Assembly: GCF_016009175.1 (NCBI RefSeq) | Contig: NZ_JADUCM010000022.1 | Span: forward strand, 31,262 to 95,261 | Reading direction: 5' to 3' | Origin: Pseudomonas alkylphenolica | GTDB taxonomy: Bacteria; Pseudomonadota; Gammaproteobacteria; Pseudomonadales; Pseudomonadaceae | Length of the DNA: 64,000 nucleotides | In this document: positions 36,802-45,262 of the stretch, one piece after another | How the letters are laid out: every line of letters begins with the position of its first letter | Numbering within the stretch: position 1 is the stretch's first letter | The notes under the pieces: generated by a model | Told to the model about the DNA's origin: nothing | The model's input: the letters and a program-made list of their open reading frames with translations, nothing else | Databases searched by the model: none | Made by a program: the position numbers and the translations under genes

Positions 36802-37629
36802 ATGAGTAAACTCACAGGCAAAGTTGCATTGGTGACCGGTTCCGGTCGTGGTATCGGCCGCAGTGTGGCACTGAAGCTCGCCGCCGATGGCGCGCGCGTG
36901 GTGGTAAACGACCTCGACGCCGGCCCCGCTGAAGAAGTGGTCGCCGAGATCCGCGCCGCCGGCGGCGACGCCGTAGCGTGCGTCGGTAGTGTCACCGCGG
37001 TCGATTTCGCCGACCGCTTCGTCAAGACCGCCGTCGATAACTACGGCGGCATCGACATCATCGTCAACAACGCCGGCTACACCTGGGACAACGTGATCCA
37101 GAAGATGAGTGATGAGCAGTGGTACGCCATCATCGATTGCCACATCACCGCACCGTTCCGCATCCTGCGCGCCGCGCAGCCGATCATCAGTGCCATGGCC
37201 AAGAAAGAAGCCGCCGAGGGCCGCGTGGTCAACCGTAAAGTGGTCAATATCGCCTCGACGTCGGCGGGTGGCAACCCAGGCCAGGTCAACTATTCGACCG
37301 CCAAGGCCGGCGTGCTGGGCATGACCAAGTGCCTGGCCAAGGAGTGGGGGCGAATGAAAGTCAACGTCAACGCCGTCGCCTTTGGCCATATCGAAACCCG
37401 CCAGACCCAGCCGGTCGAGGGCGATCCGAACTACATCAACATCGAAGGCCGCGAGATCAAGGTCGGCATCAGCCCGGCCATTGTCGAGCAGTCCAAAAGC
37501 ATGATTCCGCTGGGGCGGCCAGGCAACACCGAGGAAGCGGCCGGCGCCGTGTACCTGTTCTGCATTCCAGAGTCCGATTACGTCAGCGGCCAGGTGCTGG
37601 TCTGCGGCGGTGGCCTGGGCAACGTCTGA
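36802..37629 (+). CDS. SDR-family 3-hydroxyacyl-CoA dehydrogenase
   Basis: A 275-residue SDR with cofactor loop TGSGRGIG (12-19), NNAG (89-92), catalytic Ser ~152, Tyr164 and Lys168 (YSTAK). VVNDLD at the end of beta-strand 2 suits NAD binding. It follows the two-subunit hydratase by 26 nt and should oxidise its hydroxyacyl-CoA product. An insertion around residues 195-225 (QTQPVEGDPNYINIEGREI) is longer than in FabG and may shape the substrate pocket. Confidence 0.9.
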   Translation: MSKLTGKVALVTGSGRGIGRSVALKLAADGARVVVNDLDAGPAEEVVAEIRAAGGDAVACVGSVTAVDFADRFVKTAVDNYGGIDIIVNNAGYTWDNVIQKMSDEQWYAIIDCHITAPFRILRAAQPIISAMAKKEAAEGRVVNRKVVNIASTSAGGNPGQVNYSTAKAGVLGMTKCLAKEWGRMKVNVNAVAFGHIETRQTQPVEGDPNYINIEGREIKVGISPAIVEQSKSMIPLGRPGNTEEAAGAVYLFCIPESDYVSGQVLVCGGGLGNV

Positions 37630-37673
37630 AAACGCGGCGGCGCACCTGGGTGCGCCGCCTGTGCGGAGTGCAT

Positions 37674-38243
37674 ATGACCCTGACAACCAAGCGACGCTTG
37701 CTGCATACCCGCCAGGTGGTGTGCACAGGCTTTGAGCGTGACGACGGACTGTTTGATATCGAAGGGCGTCTGCTCGACACCAAGGGCGTAGACACCGAGT
37801 TCCCCTACGGCACGATCCCGGCCAACGGCGTACTGCACTACATGCGCGTGATCATGACGGTCGACCGCTCGCTGGTCATCCAGCAGCTTACCGCGGTGTC
37901 GGAGCAGGCGCCGACACCGGTGTGCAGCCAGATCAACCGCGCCTACTCGGCCTTGGTGGGGGTGAGCATCGGCCCCGGTTTCAGAAAGCGCGTTGCCGAG
38001 CGGGTAGGGGGTATCAAGGGCTGTACGCACCTCACCGAACTGCTGGGGCCCATGGCAACAACCGCGATCCAGACCCTGGCGCCGCTGATGCGCATGCAGC
38101 AACGCAAGCGTGCCCGCCGCGACCCCGACTACCAGTTGCCCGGCCATTGGGTGATCGGCACCTGCCACGCGTATCACCCCGATGGCGAAGCGGCACGCCT
38201 GGCCAATGAATGGCAGCCCATCGAAGACCCTGCGCCGCGCTGA
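37674..38243 (+). CDS. DUF2889 protein
   Basis: A 189-residue protein beginning MTLTTKRRLLHTRQVVCTGF, recognised as DUF2889 (LFDIEGRLLDTKG, GVLHYMRV, INRAYSALVG, KGCTHLTELLGP). The true start is the ATG five bases after GGAG, not the longer frame running through the SDR gene. DUF2889 has no established function. Its place at the end of a thiolase-hydratase-SDR operon makes an accessory role in the pathway plausible. Confidence 0.85.
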   Translation: MTLTTKRRLLHTRQVVCTGFERDDGLFDIEGRLLDTKGVDTEFPYGTIPANGVLHYMRVIMTVDRSLVIQQLTAVSEQAPTPVCSQINRAYSALVGVSIGPGFRKRVAERVGGIKGCTHLTELLGPMATTAIQTLAPLMRMQQRKRARRDPDYQLPGHWVIGTCHAYHPDGEAARLANEWQPIEDPAPR

Positions 38244-38282
38244 CCTGCCGCGGCGCCCCTGCATCACGACAAGGAGTACCCG

Positions 38283-39689
38283 GTGACCCTGATGACAACA
38301 AGACGCTTCCTCCTGCTGGCCATGCTGATCCTGTTCAGCCAGGCACCGCTGACGCTGGCCGACAGCCTGACGCCCGCCCAGGCCCGCAGCATTGCCAAGC
38401 AAGCCTATATCTATGGTTTTCCGCTGGTGGACCATTACCGGGTGCAGTACACCTATTTTCAGGACCGGCAGCACCCCGAATTCAAAGCGCCGTGGAACAC
38501 CCTGCACAACACCGCGCGCATCTACACCCCGGACGACAAGGCCTACCCGACGCCCAATGCCGACACCCCGTACTCGCAACTGGGCGCCGACCTTGGCACG
38601 GAGCCGTTGGTGCTGACGATGCCCCCAGTGAAGGACGGGCGCTATTACTCGGCGCAATTCGTTGACGCCTACACGTACAACTTCGGCTACGTTGGCAGCC
38701 GCACCACGGGCAACGGCGGCGGCACGTTCCTGCTTGCGGGCCCCGACTGGCACGGCAGCGTGCCGCCGGGCATCGACCGGGTGTTGCGCTCCGAAACCCG
38801 ATTTGCCTTTGTCTTCTACCGTACCCAGTTGCGCGGGCCGAATGATCTGGACAACGTGAAAAAGGTTCAGGCCGGCTACAAGGTGCAGCCGCTCTCGGCC
38901 TACCTCGGACAGCCGGCGCCGGCGGCCGCCCCCGCCGTGAACTTTCCCGTGCCGCTCAGCGCAGAGGCCGAGCGCACTGACCTGGCGTTCTTCAATCAGT
39001 TGAACTTTGTCCTCGGGCTGTCGCCGATCCATCCCTCGGAACAGGCGTTGATGCAGACCTTTGCGGCCTTGGGCATCGGCCCTGGCCTGACCTTTGAGGA
39101 GCAGGCCTGGCCTGAGGACATCCGTGCAGCGATCCACGCGGGCATCGCCGACGCCTGGAAGGACTTCGACGCGCTGGGCCAGCAGGTGGCGCGCGGCGAG
39201 GTGTCGACGTCGCGCTTTCTGGGCAGCCGTGAGTACCTGGCCAACAACTACCTGTACCGCATGCGTGCGACGGTCACCGGCCTGTATGGCAACGACCGTG
39301 AAGAAACGCTGTACCCGCCGTTTTACCTGGATGCCCAGGGGCACAAGCTCGATGCCTCGCAGCACCGGTACACCCTGCGCTTTGCCCCTGGTCAGCTGCC
39401 GCCGGTCAATGCGTTCTGGTCGCTGACCCTGTACGACGCCAAGCGCCTGCTGGTGGCCAACCCGTTGAACCGCTACCTGATCAACTCGCCGATGCTGGGC
39501 GACCTCAAGCGGGATGCCGACGGCGGAGTGACCCTGTACATCCAGCATGAGCAACCTGACAGGGCGCTTGTGGCCAACTGGTTGCCCGCACCGGATGGGC
39601 CTTTCTATCTGGCCGGCCGCCTGTACTGGCCCAAGCCTGAGGCCCTCGACGGTCGCTGGCAAGCACCGAAGGTTCAACGCATCGACTGA
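38283..39689 (+). CDS. DUF1254/DUF1214 exported protein
   Basis: A 468-residue secreted protein. A signal peptide (MTLMTTRRFLLLAMLILFSQ..) ends near LTLA before DSLTPAQA. An N-terminal DUF1254 domain is followed by a C-terminal DUF1214 domain (FWSLTLYDAKRLL, LNRYLI). AAGGAG lies six bases before a GTG start; an ATG three codons later is possible. It starts 40 nt after DUF2889, so it may belong to the same transcript. Function unknown. Confidence 0.85.
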   Translation: MTLMTTRRFLLLAMLILFSQAPLTLADSLTPAQARSIAKQAYIYGFPLVDHYRVQYTYFQDRQHPEFKAPWNTLHNTARIYTPDDKAYPTPNADTPYSQLGADLGTEPLVLTMPPVKDGRYYSAQFVDAYTYNFGYVGSRTTGNGGGTFLLAGPDWHGSVPPGIDRVLRSETRFAFVFYRTQLRGPNDLDNVKKVQAGYKVQPLSAYLGQPAPAAAPAVNFPVPLSAEAERTDLAFFNQLNFVLGLSPIHPSEQALMQTFAALGIGPGLTFEEQAWPEDIRAAIHAGIADAWKDFDALGQQVARGEVSTSRFLGSREYLANNYLYRMRATVTGLYGNDREETLYPPFYLDAQGHKLDASQHRYTLRFAPGQLPPVNAFWSLTLYDAKRLLVANPLNRYLINSPMLGDLKRDADGGVTLYIQHEQPDRALVANWLPAPDGPFYLAGRLYWPKPEALDGRWQAPKVQRID

Positions 39690-39715
39690 CCCATCACCAG
39701 TCAAAGGAGGCAACC

Positions 39716-40744
39716 ATGCATTCGTTACGCACTTACCTGCTTATGCTCAGCCTGATCGCTCCCGTGTGCCTGGCCGCAGAGCCTGCAGTCAGCGGCACCC
39801 GGGTAACCGCGGATAACTTTGTCCGCGCCGAATCACACAAGTTCTTCAGCCGGGTCGTTGCCCGGGGCGGCTTTGGCAACTTCGTGCACAACCGCGAACT
39901 GGTACCGGTCACCACCCAGGTAGTCATCCGTCCGAACCGCGACACGCTGTACTCATCAGCAGTGTTCGACCTGGATGCCGGGCCGGTGACCGTGACTCTG
40001 CCGGATGCCGGCCAGCGGTATTTCTCGCTGATGGCCATCAACGAAGACCAGTACACCCAAGGGGTGGCCTACGCGCCTGGCCACTATCAGTTCAGCCGAG
40101 AATCGGTCGGCACGCGCTATGTGCTGCTGGGCGTGCGTACCCTGGTCGACCCGCAATCCGCCAGCGACATGCAAATCGGCCATGCCCTCCAAGACCGGAT
40201 CAAGGTAGAGCAAGCAGGTGGGCCGGGGCGTTTCGAGGTACCGCAATGGGACACTGCCAGCCTCGATGCCGTACGCAATTCGCTGCTGTTGCTGGCGGCA
40301 ACGGTGCCGGATTCGCGCAGGATGTTCGGCACACCGGCGCAAGTCGACCCGGTACGGCACTTTATCGGCAGCGCCTCGGCCTGGGGCGGCAACCAGGAAC
40401 GGGATGCGTTCTACCTCAATGTATCGCCCGCCCGGAATGATGGCGTTATCCGCTACCAGCTGACCGTCAAGGATGTGCCGGTGGATGCGTTCTGGTCGAT
40501 CAGCGTGTACAACGCCGCCGGTTATTTCGAACCGAACCCGCTCAATCGCTACACCCTCAACAACCTAACCGCCAAGCGCGAAAGCGATGGCAGTATCGTC
40601 GTGCAGTTTGGGGGCTGTGACAGCGGCACCAGCAACTGCCTGCCGATTACACCGGGCTGGAACTACATGGCCCGGCTGTACAAACCGCGTGCCCAGGTGC
40701 TGGACGGCAGCTGGCAGTTTCCTGAGGCCAAACCGGCCATCTGA
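39716..40744 (+). CDS. DUF1254/DUF1214 exported protein
   Basis: A 342-residue secreted protein. A signal peptide (MHSLRTYLLMLSLIAPVCLA) precedes AEPAVSG. It contains RDTLYSSAVFDLD (DUF1254) and FWSISVYNAAGYF, NNLTAK, LPITPGWNYMARLY (DUF1214). AAAGGAGG precedes the ATG. It is the full-length relative of the partial gene at 2-562 and follows another DUF1254 protein by 26 nt. Confidence 0.87.
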   Translation: MHSLRTYLLMLSLIAPVCLAAEPAVSGTRVTADNFVRAESHKFFSRVVARGGFGNFVHNRELVPVTTQVVIRPNRDTLYSSAVFDLDAGPVTVTLPDAGQRYFSLMAINEDQYTQGVAYAPGHYQFSRESVGTRYVLLGVRTLVDPQSASDMQIGHALQDRIKVEQAGGPGRFEVPQWDTASLDAVRNSLLLLAATVPDSRRMFGTPAQVDPVRHFIGSASAWGGNQERDAFYLNVSPARNDGVIRYQLTVKDVPVDAFWSISVYNAAGYFEPNPLNRYTLNNLTAKRESDGSIVVQFGGCDSGTSNCLPITPGWNYMARLYKPRAQVLDGSWQFPEAKPAI

Positions 40745-40770
40745 TTCAATCGCCCAGGCAAGCAGAAAGA

Positions 40771-40807
40771 TCGCCGTGTCGGGGCTTGGCCTGCACCGAC
40801 ACGGCGA
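40771..40807 (+). terminator. Hairpin after the DUF1254 operon
   Basis: A perfect 12-bp inverted repeat (40771-40782 with 40796-40807) with a 13-nt loop and no T-run. It is probably a terminator or mRNA 3-prime end structure at the island boundary. Confidence 0.55.
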
Positions 40808-40895
40808 CAGGTAATGGTGCAGTGTGGAAGCGGAGGAATTTAGAGTAAAGTCAGCGGTGATGGAGCAATCGCATCAGCAGTGAGAAGTCGACATT

Positions 40896-40909
40896 TGCTT
40901 TTAAAAGCA
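40896..40909. promoter_or_regulatory. Palindrome upstream of the sigma-54 activator gene
   Basis: A perfect 14-bp palindrome, TGCTTTTAAAAGCA, ends 31 nt before the activator start. It could be a repressor or autoregulation site; there is no further support. Confidence 0.3.
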
Positions 40910-40940
40910 GAGCGCTGGAGAAAGCACGCTGGAGTGAGAC

Positions 40941-42848
40941 ATGCCGCGACACATACCAATAACAAATACGACCGACCCCGTGCACGCCTCGCGAATGGTT
41001 CGCCTGAAATTGATCAGCGAGGGCGCCTTGCCCCAGGGCATGCTGCGTGACGAAATCGACGCCTCCTGGCGGCGCAGCCTGGAATACGGCCTCAACTGCC
41101 TGCAAGACGAGCAGGTCGAGCTGGATGCACGCCACCGCCTGCAGGCATTGCTCGACGGCAACCGGCTGCTGATCGACGCCGCTACCCCTGAAATGGAATA
41201 CCTGGTCAATCGCCATGGCAACAGCGCGATGATCATCCTCGGCGATGCCCAGGCCAACATCCTTGCGATTGGCGGCCAGACCGCCGAGCTCAACCAGGTG
41301 GGATTGCGCGATTTGCATCCGGGCAGCTGCTGGAGCGAGTCGAGCCGTGGTACCAACGCCATCGGTACCGCCGTCGTGGAAGGGCGGCCAACCCTGATCA
41401 ACTGCGGTGAGCATTACCTCGATCGGCTCAGTCCGTTTTCCTGCACCTCGGTGCCATTGCGCGACCCTCAGGGGCACGTGATCGGCGTGCTTGACCTGAC
41501 CCGCGAAGGCGTCATGGCCCAGCCACAAGACAACCTGGCAACGCTGATTCTGGCGGCCAGCAACATCGAAAGCCGCCTGTTCGGCTTGTGCTACCCCGAA
41601 CAACTGGTGCTGGCTTTCCATAGCCGTCCACAATTTCTCGGCAGTGCCTGGCACGGCCTGTTGGCCCTGAGCCTTGATGGCGAGGTGCTGGCGGCCAACG
41701 ACCGCGCCTGCGAACTGCTCCATCTGTTGCGTCCGGCGTTGATAGGCCGGCGGTGCAGCGAGTTGATGGGCGAGCGCACGGCAACCTTCCTCACCCGCTT
41801 GTGGACCGACCGGGTCAGCAGCGTGCAGACTGCCAAGGGTGAATTTTTCTTCCGCGCCGTGCACCTTCCGCGGCGTGCCAACATGGGGGCTTCACAGCCA
41901 GCCGGCAAGGCATTGCCGGCGCCAAAACCTGCGCAGATCGACGCCCTGGCAGGCAGTGATGCGCGCCTGGCCCGCGCCCTGCGCATGGCCCAGCGTGGCT
42001 TGAACAATGATCTGCCGGTGCTGCTGCTCGGCGAGACGGGCACCGGCAAGGAAGTCGTCGCCCGCGCGCTGCATCAGGCCAGCGCGCGTGCAGACAAACC
42101 CTTTGTTGCGGTCAACTGCGCGGCCATCCCGGAAGGGTTGATCGAATCGGAACTGTTTGGCTATCGCGAAGGGGCGTTCACCGGTTCACGCCGTGGCGGC
42201 ATGGTCGGGCGCCTCGCCCAGGCCCATGGCGGCACCCTGTTCCTCGACGAAATCGGCGACATGCCGCTGGCCCTGCAGGCGCGTTTGCTCCGGGTGCTGC
42301 AAGAGCGCCGGGTCGCGCCGCGGGGGGGCGGCGAGGAACAAGCCATTGATGTCGCGGTGATCTGCGCAACACACCGCGACCTCAAGCGCCTGGTCCTCGA
42401 CCAGCATTTCCGTGAAGACCTCTATTACCGCATCAATGGTGTCAGCCTGCAGCTGCCGGCCTTGCGTGACCGTGACGACCTCAACGAGGTGATCGACAGC
42501 CTGCTGGGCAAGTTCGGCGCCGAAGGTGTCAGCCTCGACAAAGGCCTGCGCGAGCTGCTGGGCAACTTCGACTGGCCCGGCAACATCCGCCAGCTGGAAA
42601 TGGTGCTGCGCTCGGCGCTGGCCATGCGCGAGCCGGACGAACAGCAGTTGAGTCTGGAACACCTGACCGATTGCCTGCTCGATGAGCTCAACGGCAGCGC
42701 GCAGCAAAGCGGCAGCATTCGCGAAAACGAAGTGGAACTGATCCGCGGCGCGCTGGCTCGTCACCAGGGCAACGTCTCGGCCGCGGCGGACGCCTTGGGC
42801 ATCAGCCGCGCCACCTTGTACCGAAAACTCAAGCAGCTGCGCGAATAA
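40941..42848 (+). CDS. Sigma-54-dependent activator, AcoR-like, of the qhp locus
   Basis: A 635-residue enhancer-binding protein. An N-terminal GAF-like sensor region (~80-210) precedes an AAA+ domain with Walker A GETGTGKE (364-371) and Walker B GTLFLDEIGD (431-440). A Fis-type helix-turn-helix ends the protein (VSAAADALGISRATLYRKLK). The sigma-54 contact loop reads GAFTGS (411-416) in place of GAFTGA. A ribosome site (GGAG) precedes the ATG. It lies 10 nt before the ABC transporter gene, and sigma-54-type promoters stand before the aldehyde dehydrogenase and qhpA. In Paracoccus the locus is described with an AraC-type regulator, so control differs here. Confidence 0.93.
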   Translation: MPRHIPITNTTDPVHASRMVRLKLISEGALPQGMLRDEIDASWRRSLEYGLNCLQDEQVELDARHRLQALLDGNRLLIDAATPEMEYLVNRHGNSAMIILGDAQANILAIGGQTAELNQVGLRDLHPGSCWSESSRGTNAIGTAVVEGRPTLINCGEHYLDRLSPFSCTSVPLRDPQGHVIGVLDLTREGVMAQPQDNLATLILAASNIESRLFGLCYPEQLVLAFHSRPQFLGSAWHGLLALSLDGEVLAANDRACELLHLLRPALIGRRCSELMGERTATFLTRLWTDRVSSVQTAKGEFFFRAVHLPRRANMGASQPAGKALPAPKPAQIDALAGSDARLARALRMAQRGLNNDLPVLLLGETGTGKEVVARALHQASARADKPFVAVNCAAIPEGLIESELFGYREGAFTGSRRGGMVGRLAQAHGGTLFLDEIGDMPLALQARLLRVLQERRVAPRGGGEEQAIDVAVICATHRDLKRLVLDQHFREDLYYRINGVSLQLPALRDRDDLNEVIDSLLGKFGAEGVSLDKGLRELLGNFDWPGNIRQLEMVLRSALAMREPDEQQLSLEHLTDCLLDELNGSAQQSGSIRENEVELIRGALARHQGNVSAAADALGISRATLYRKLKQLRE

Positions 42849-42858
42849 GGGGCCGGTG

Positions 42859-44592
42859 ATGGGTGGTATTTTCCTCAGGCTGGTCAACTCATCCGACCCG
42901 GAGCTGATGCGTCGCGCGCTGGCCTGGCTGTACAGTTTTGTGCGCCCGCACTGGCGCGCGGTTGGCGTGTTGCTGGGGCTGTCTTTCGCCGCTTCTTTGC
43001 TGGTGCTGGTGCAACCCTGGCTGGTCAAGACCCTGATCGACCAGGGCCTGCTGGCCAAAGACTTTCAGGTTTTGTGGCACATGGCAGCGATCATGATCGC
43101 CGTGGGTATCGCCGGCATGTTGCTGTCGGGCGTCAACCGCTACCTGCATACGCGGCTGTCCGGGCGCATTCTGTTTGCCCTGCGCGACGACCTGTATCGC
43201 CATCTGCAACAGCTGTCGCCCGCGTTCTATGGGCGCAAGCGTATCGGCGACATCCTTTCGCGCCTGGACGGTGACGTTGCCGAGATTCAGCGCTTTGCCG
43301 TGGACTCGTTGTTCGCGGCGGTGTCCAGCGTGATCGGCCTGATTGGCGCAGTGACCCTGATGCTGATGCTGTCGTGGCAACTGTCGTTGTTGCTGGCGCT
43401 GCTGATTCCCATCGAAGTGCTGTGGCTGCGCTGGATGCGGCGCAAGGTCGAGCGTGAAGTGCGCAGCCTGCGCGAGCGCTCTGCCGATGTCTCGTCGTTC
43501 ATGGTCGAGACGCTGCCGGCGATGAAGTTCATCCAGGCGGCCGGGCAGCAACGCCGCGAATCCGAACGCCTGGAGCGCCTGGGGCAGGGTTACATGGGCC
43601 AGTTGCTGCGGGTGCAGGTCACCGAGTTTTTCACCCAGGCGGTGCCGGGCACGCTGACCTCGCTGTGTCGCGCCTGTGCGTTTCTGGTCGGCGGTTACTG
43701 GGTGATTCAGGGCACCTGGCAACTGGGTGCGTTGATCGCCTTTTCCACCTACCTGGGTATGGCCGTCGGGCCGGTGCAGAGCCTGCTGGGCCTGTATGTG
43801 GCGGTGCAGCGCATGGCCGTGAGCCTCGGGCGGGTAATGGAGCTCAAGCAGGAGCCTGTCGGTGTACACCAGGCCGCAGCGCCTGCGCCGATGCCTGTCG
43901 GGCCCGGCGAGTTGCGCCTGGAGTCGGTGCATTTTGCCCATGAACAGCGCCTGGGCACGGTGCTTGGTGGTGTCGACATCTGCATACCGGCCGGGATCAA
44001 GGTCGCCATCAGTGGGGCCTCGGGCGTCGGCAAGTCGACGCTGATCGACTTGCTGCAGCGCTTTTATGATCCGGACCAGGGGCGCATCCTGCTCGACGGC
44101 ACCGACCTGCGTGAGCTGGATCTGCTGGCGTTGCGCAAGCAAATCGCCGTGGTCAGCCAGGACATCGTGTTGTTTCGCGGTACCCTGGCGCAGAACCTCG
44201 CCTACAGCGTGCCCGAGGCCAGCCGCGAAGACCTCGAACGGGTGGTGCGCCTGACCCGTCTGGAGGGCTTGGTCGACGCCTTGCCGTTGGGCCTGGACGG
44301 CCAGCTGGGCGAGCGCGGCCAGCAATTGTCGGGCGGGCAGAAGCAACGCATTGCCATTGCCCGGGCCTTGCTTCAGGACCCGCGCCTGCTGGTGCTGGAC
44401 GAAGCCACCTCGGCGGTGGACGAAGCCACCGAGCGCGAAGTGATCGCCGCCATCGACCAGCTGTTCGCCGGGCGCACACGCATCCTCATCAGCCACCGCA
44501 CCAGCACCCTGGCGGATGCCGACCTGCACCTGCACCTTGAAAACGGCCGCCTGCAAGCGGTGTGGCAGGAGTCGTTGCGTCATGGCGAATGA
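42859..44592 (+). CDS. qhpF: QhpF-like ABC transporter of amine dehydrogenase maturation
   Basis: A 577-residue half-transporter. An N-terminal six-helix membrane domain (~30-320) is followed by an ATPase with Walker A GASGVGKST (386-394), signature LSGGQKQR (490-497) and Walker B LLVLDEA (510-516). In the qhp system it is thought to export the processed, cross-linked QhpC peptide to the periplasm. The ATG at 42859 was preferred to an overlapping GTG because AAGGGG is better spaced. It lies between the activator gene and the protease gene, which overlaps its end. Confidence 0.9.
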   Translation: MGGIFLRLVNSSDPELMRRALAWLYSFVRPHWRAVGVLLGLSFAASLLVLVQPWLVKTLIDQGLLAKDFQVLWHMAAIMIAVGIAGMLLSGVNRYLHTRLSGRILFALRDDLYRHLQQLSPAFYGRKRIGDILSRLDGDVAEIQRFAVDSLFAAVSSVIGLIGAVTLMLMLSWQLSLLLALLIPIEVLWLRWMRRKVEREVRSLRERSADVSSFMVETLPAMKFIQAAGQQRRESERLERLGQGYMGQLLRVQVTEFFTQAVPGTLTSLCRACAFLVGGYWVIQGTWQLGALIAFSTYLGMAVGPVQSLLGLYVAVQRMAVSLGRVMELKQEPVGVHQAAAPAPMPVGPGELRLESVHFAHEQRLGTVLGGVDICIPAGIKVAISGASGVGKSTLIDLLQRFYDPDQGRILLDGTDLRELDLLALRKQIAVVSQDIVLFRGTLAQNLAYSVPEASREDLERVVRLTRLEGLVDALPLGLDGQLGERGQQLSGGQKQRIAIARALLQDPRLLVLDEATSAVDEATEREVIAAIDQLFAGRTRILISHRTSTLADADLHLHLENGRLQAVWQESLRHGE

Positions 44593-45262
44593 TCTGCACG
44601 TGGGGGTGATCGATTCGGGCTGTACGGCGCAGCAGGCCGGGCACCTGGCAGGTGGTCGGCGTTTCTGGCTGGAACAGGGCATGCTGTGTGAAGGTGAACT
44701 GCAGGCCGATACCCTGGGCCACGGCAGTGCCGTGCTGGCGCGGCTGTTGAAGCAAACCGACGGCGTCGCGGTCAGCATGGCCCAGGTGTTCGACAGCCGG
44801 GGCGCTACCTCGGTGTTGCAGGTCAGCGCAGCGTTGCTGTGGCTGGTGGAGCAGGGCGTGACCCTGGTCAACCTGAGCCTGGGCCTGGCGCAGGATCGAC
44901 CGGTGCTGCGCCAGGCCTGCGCCGAGGCACAGGAAGCTGGCGTGCTGCTGTGTGCGTCGAGCCCGGCACGCGGCGCGCCGGTGTACCCGGCCAGCTACCC
45001 GGGCGTGCTGCGCATTACCGGTGATGCCCGTTTGCGTGAAGGGCAGTGGTCATGGCTGGACACGGCCCAGGCAGATTTCGGTGCTGCCGTGGGTGAACGC
45101 GATGGGCCCGCCGGTGCCAGCCTTGCCTGTGCCGCCTTCAGCGGCCAACTCTGCGCCTATTGGCGCGAGCATCCCGGGGCCAGTCGCGAACAACTCCTCG
45201 CTTACCTGCGCGAACAGGCGGCGTTTACCGGCCCTGAGCGCCGCAGAGGTGTGCATGGCTGA
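44582..45262 (+). CDS. qhpE: QhpE-like subtilisin-family protease
   Basis: A 226-residue minimal S8 protease without signal peptide. The triad is Asp11 (VIDSG), His48 (GHGSAV) and Ser180 (GASLACA). In the known system QhpE removes the 28-residue leader of QhpC after cross-linking. The usual oxyanion-hole Asn region reads ASSPARG, with no Asn visible. The gene overlaps qhpF by 11 nt and qhpG by 8 nt, indicating translational coupling. Confidence 0.88.
   Translation: MANDLHVGVIDSGCTAQQAGHLAGGRRFWLEQGMLCEGELQADTLGHGSAVLARLLKQTDGVAVSMAQVFDSRGATSVLQVSAALLWLVEQGVTLVNLSLGLAQDRPVLRQACAEAQEAGVLLCASSPARGAPVYPASYPGVLRITGDARLREGQWSWLDTAQADFGAAVGERDGPAGASLACAAFSGQLCAYWREHPGASREQLLAYLREQAAFTGPERRRGVHG

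Noticed and set aside
42889..44871. Long minus-strand frame opposite qhpF
   Set aside because: Its composition is rich in Gln, His and Arg from antisense codons, with no domain; the ABC transporter on the plus strand is certain.
44952..45254. N-terminal extension of the flavin monooxygenase reading frame
   Set aside because: It lies fully inside the protease gene in another frame; the ATG at 45255 has a ribosome site and begins a standard FAD-binding motif.
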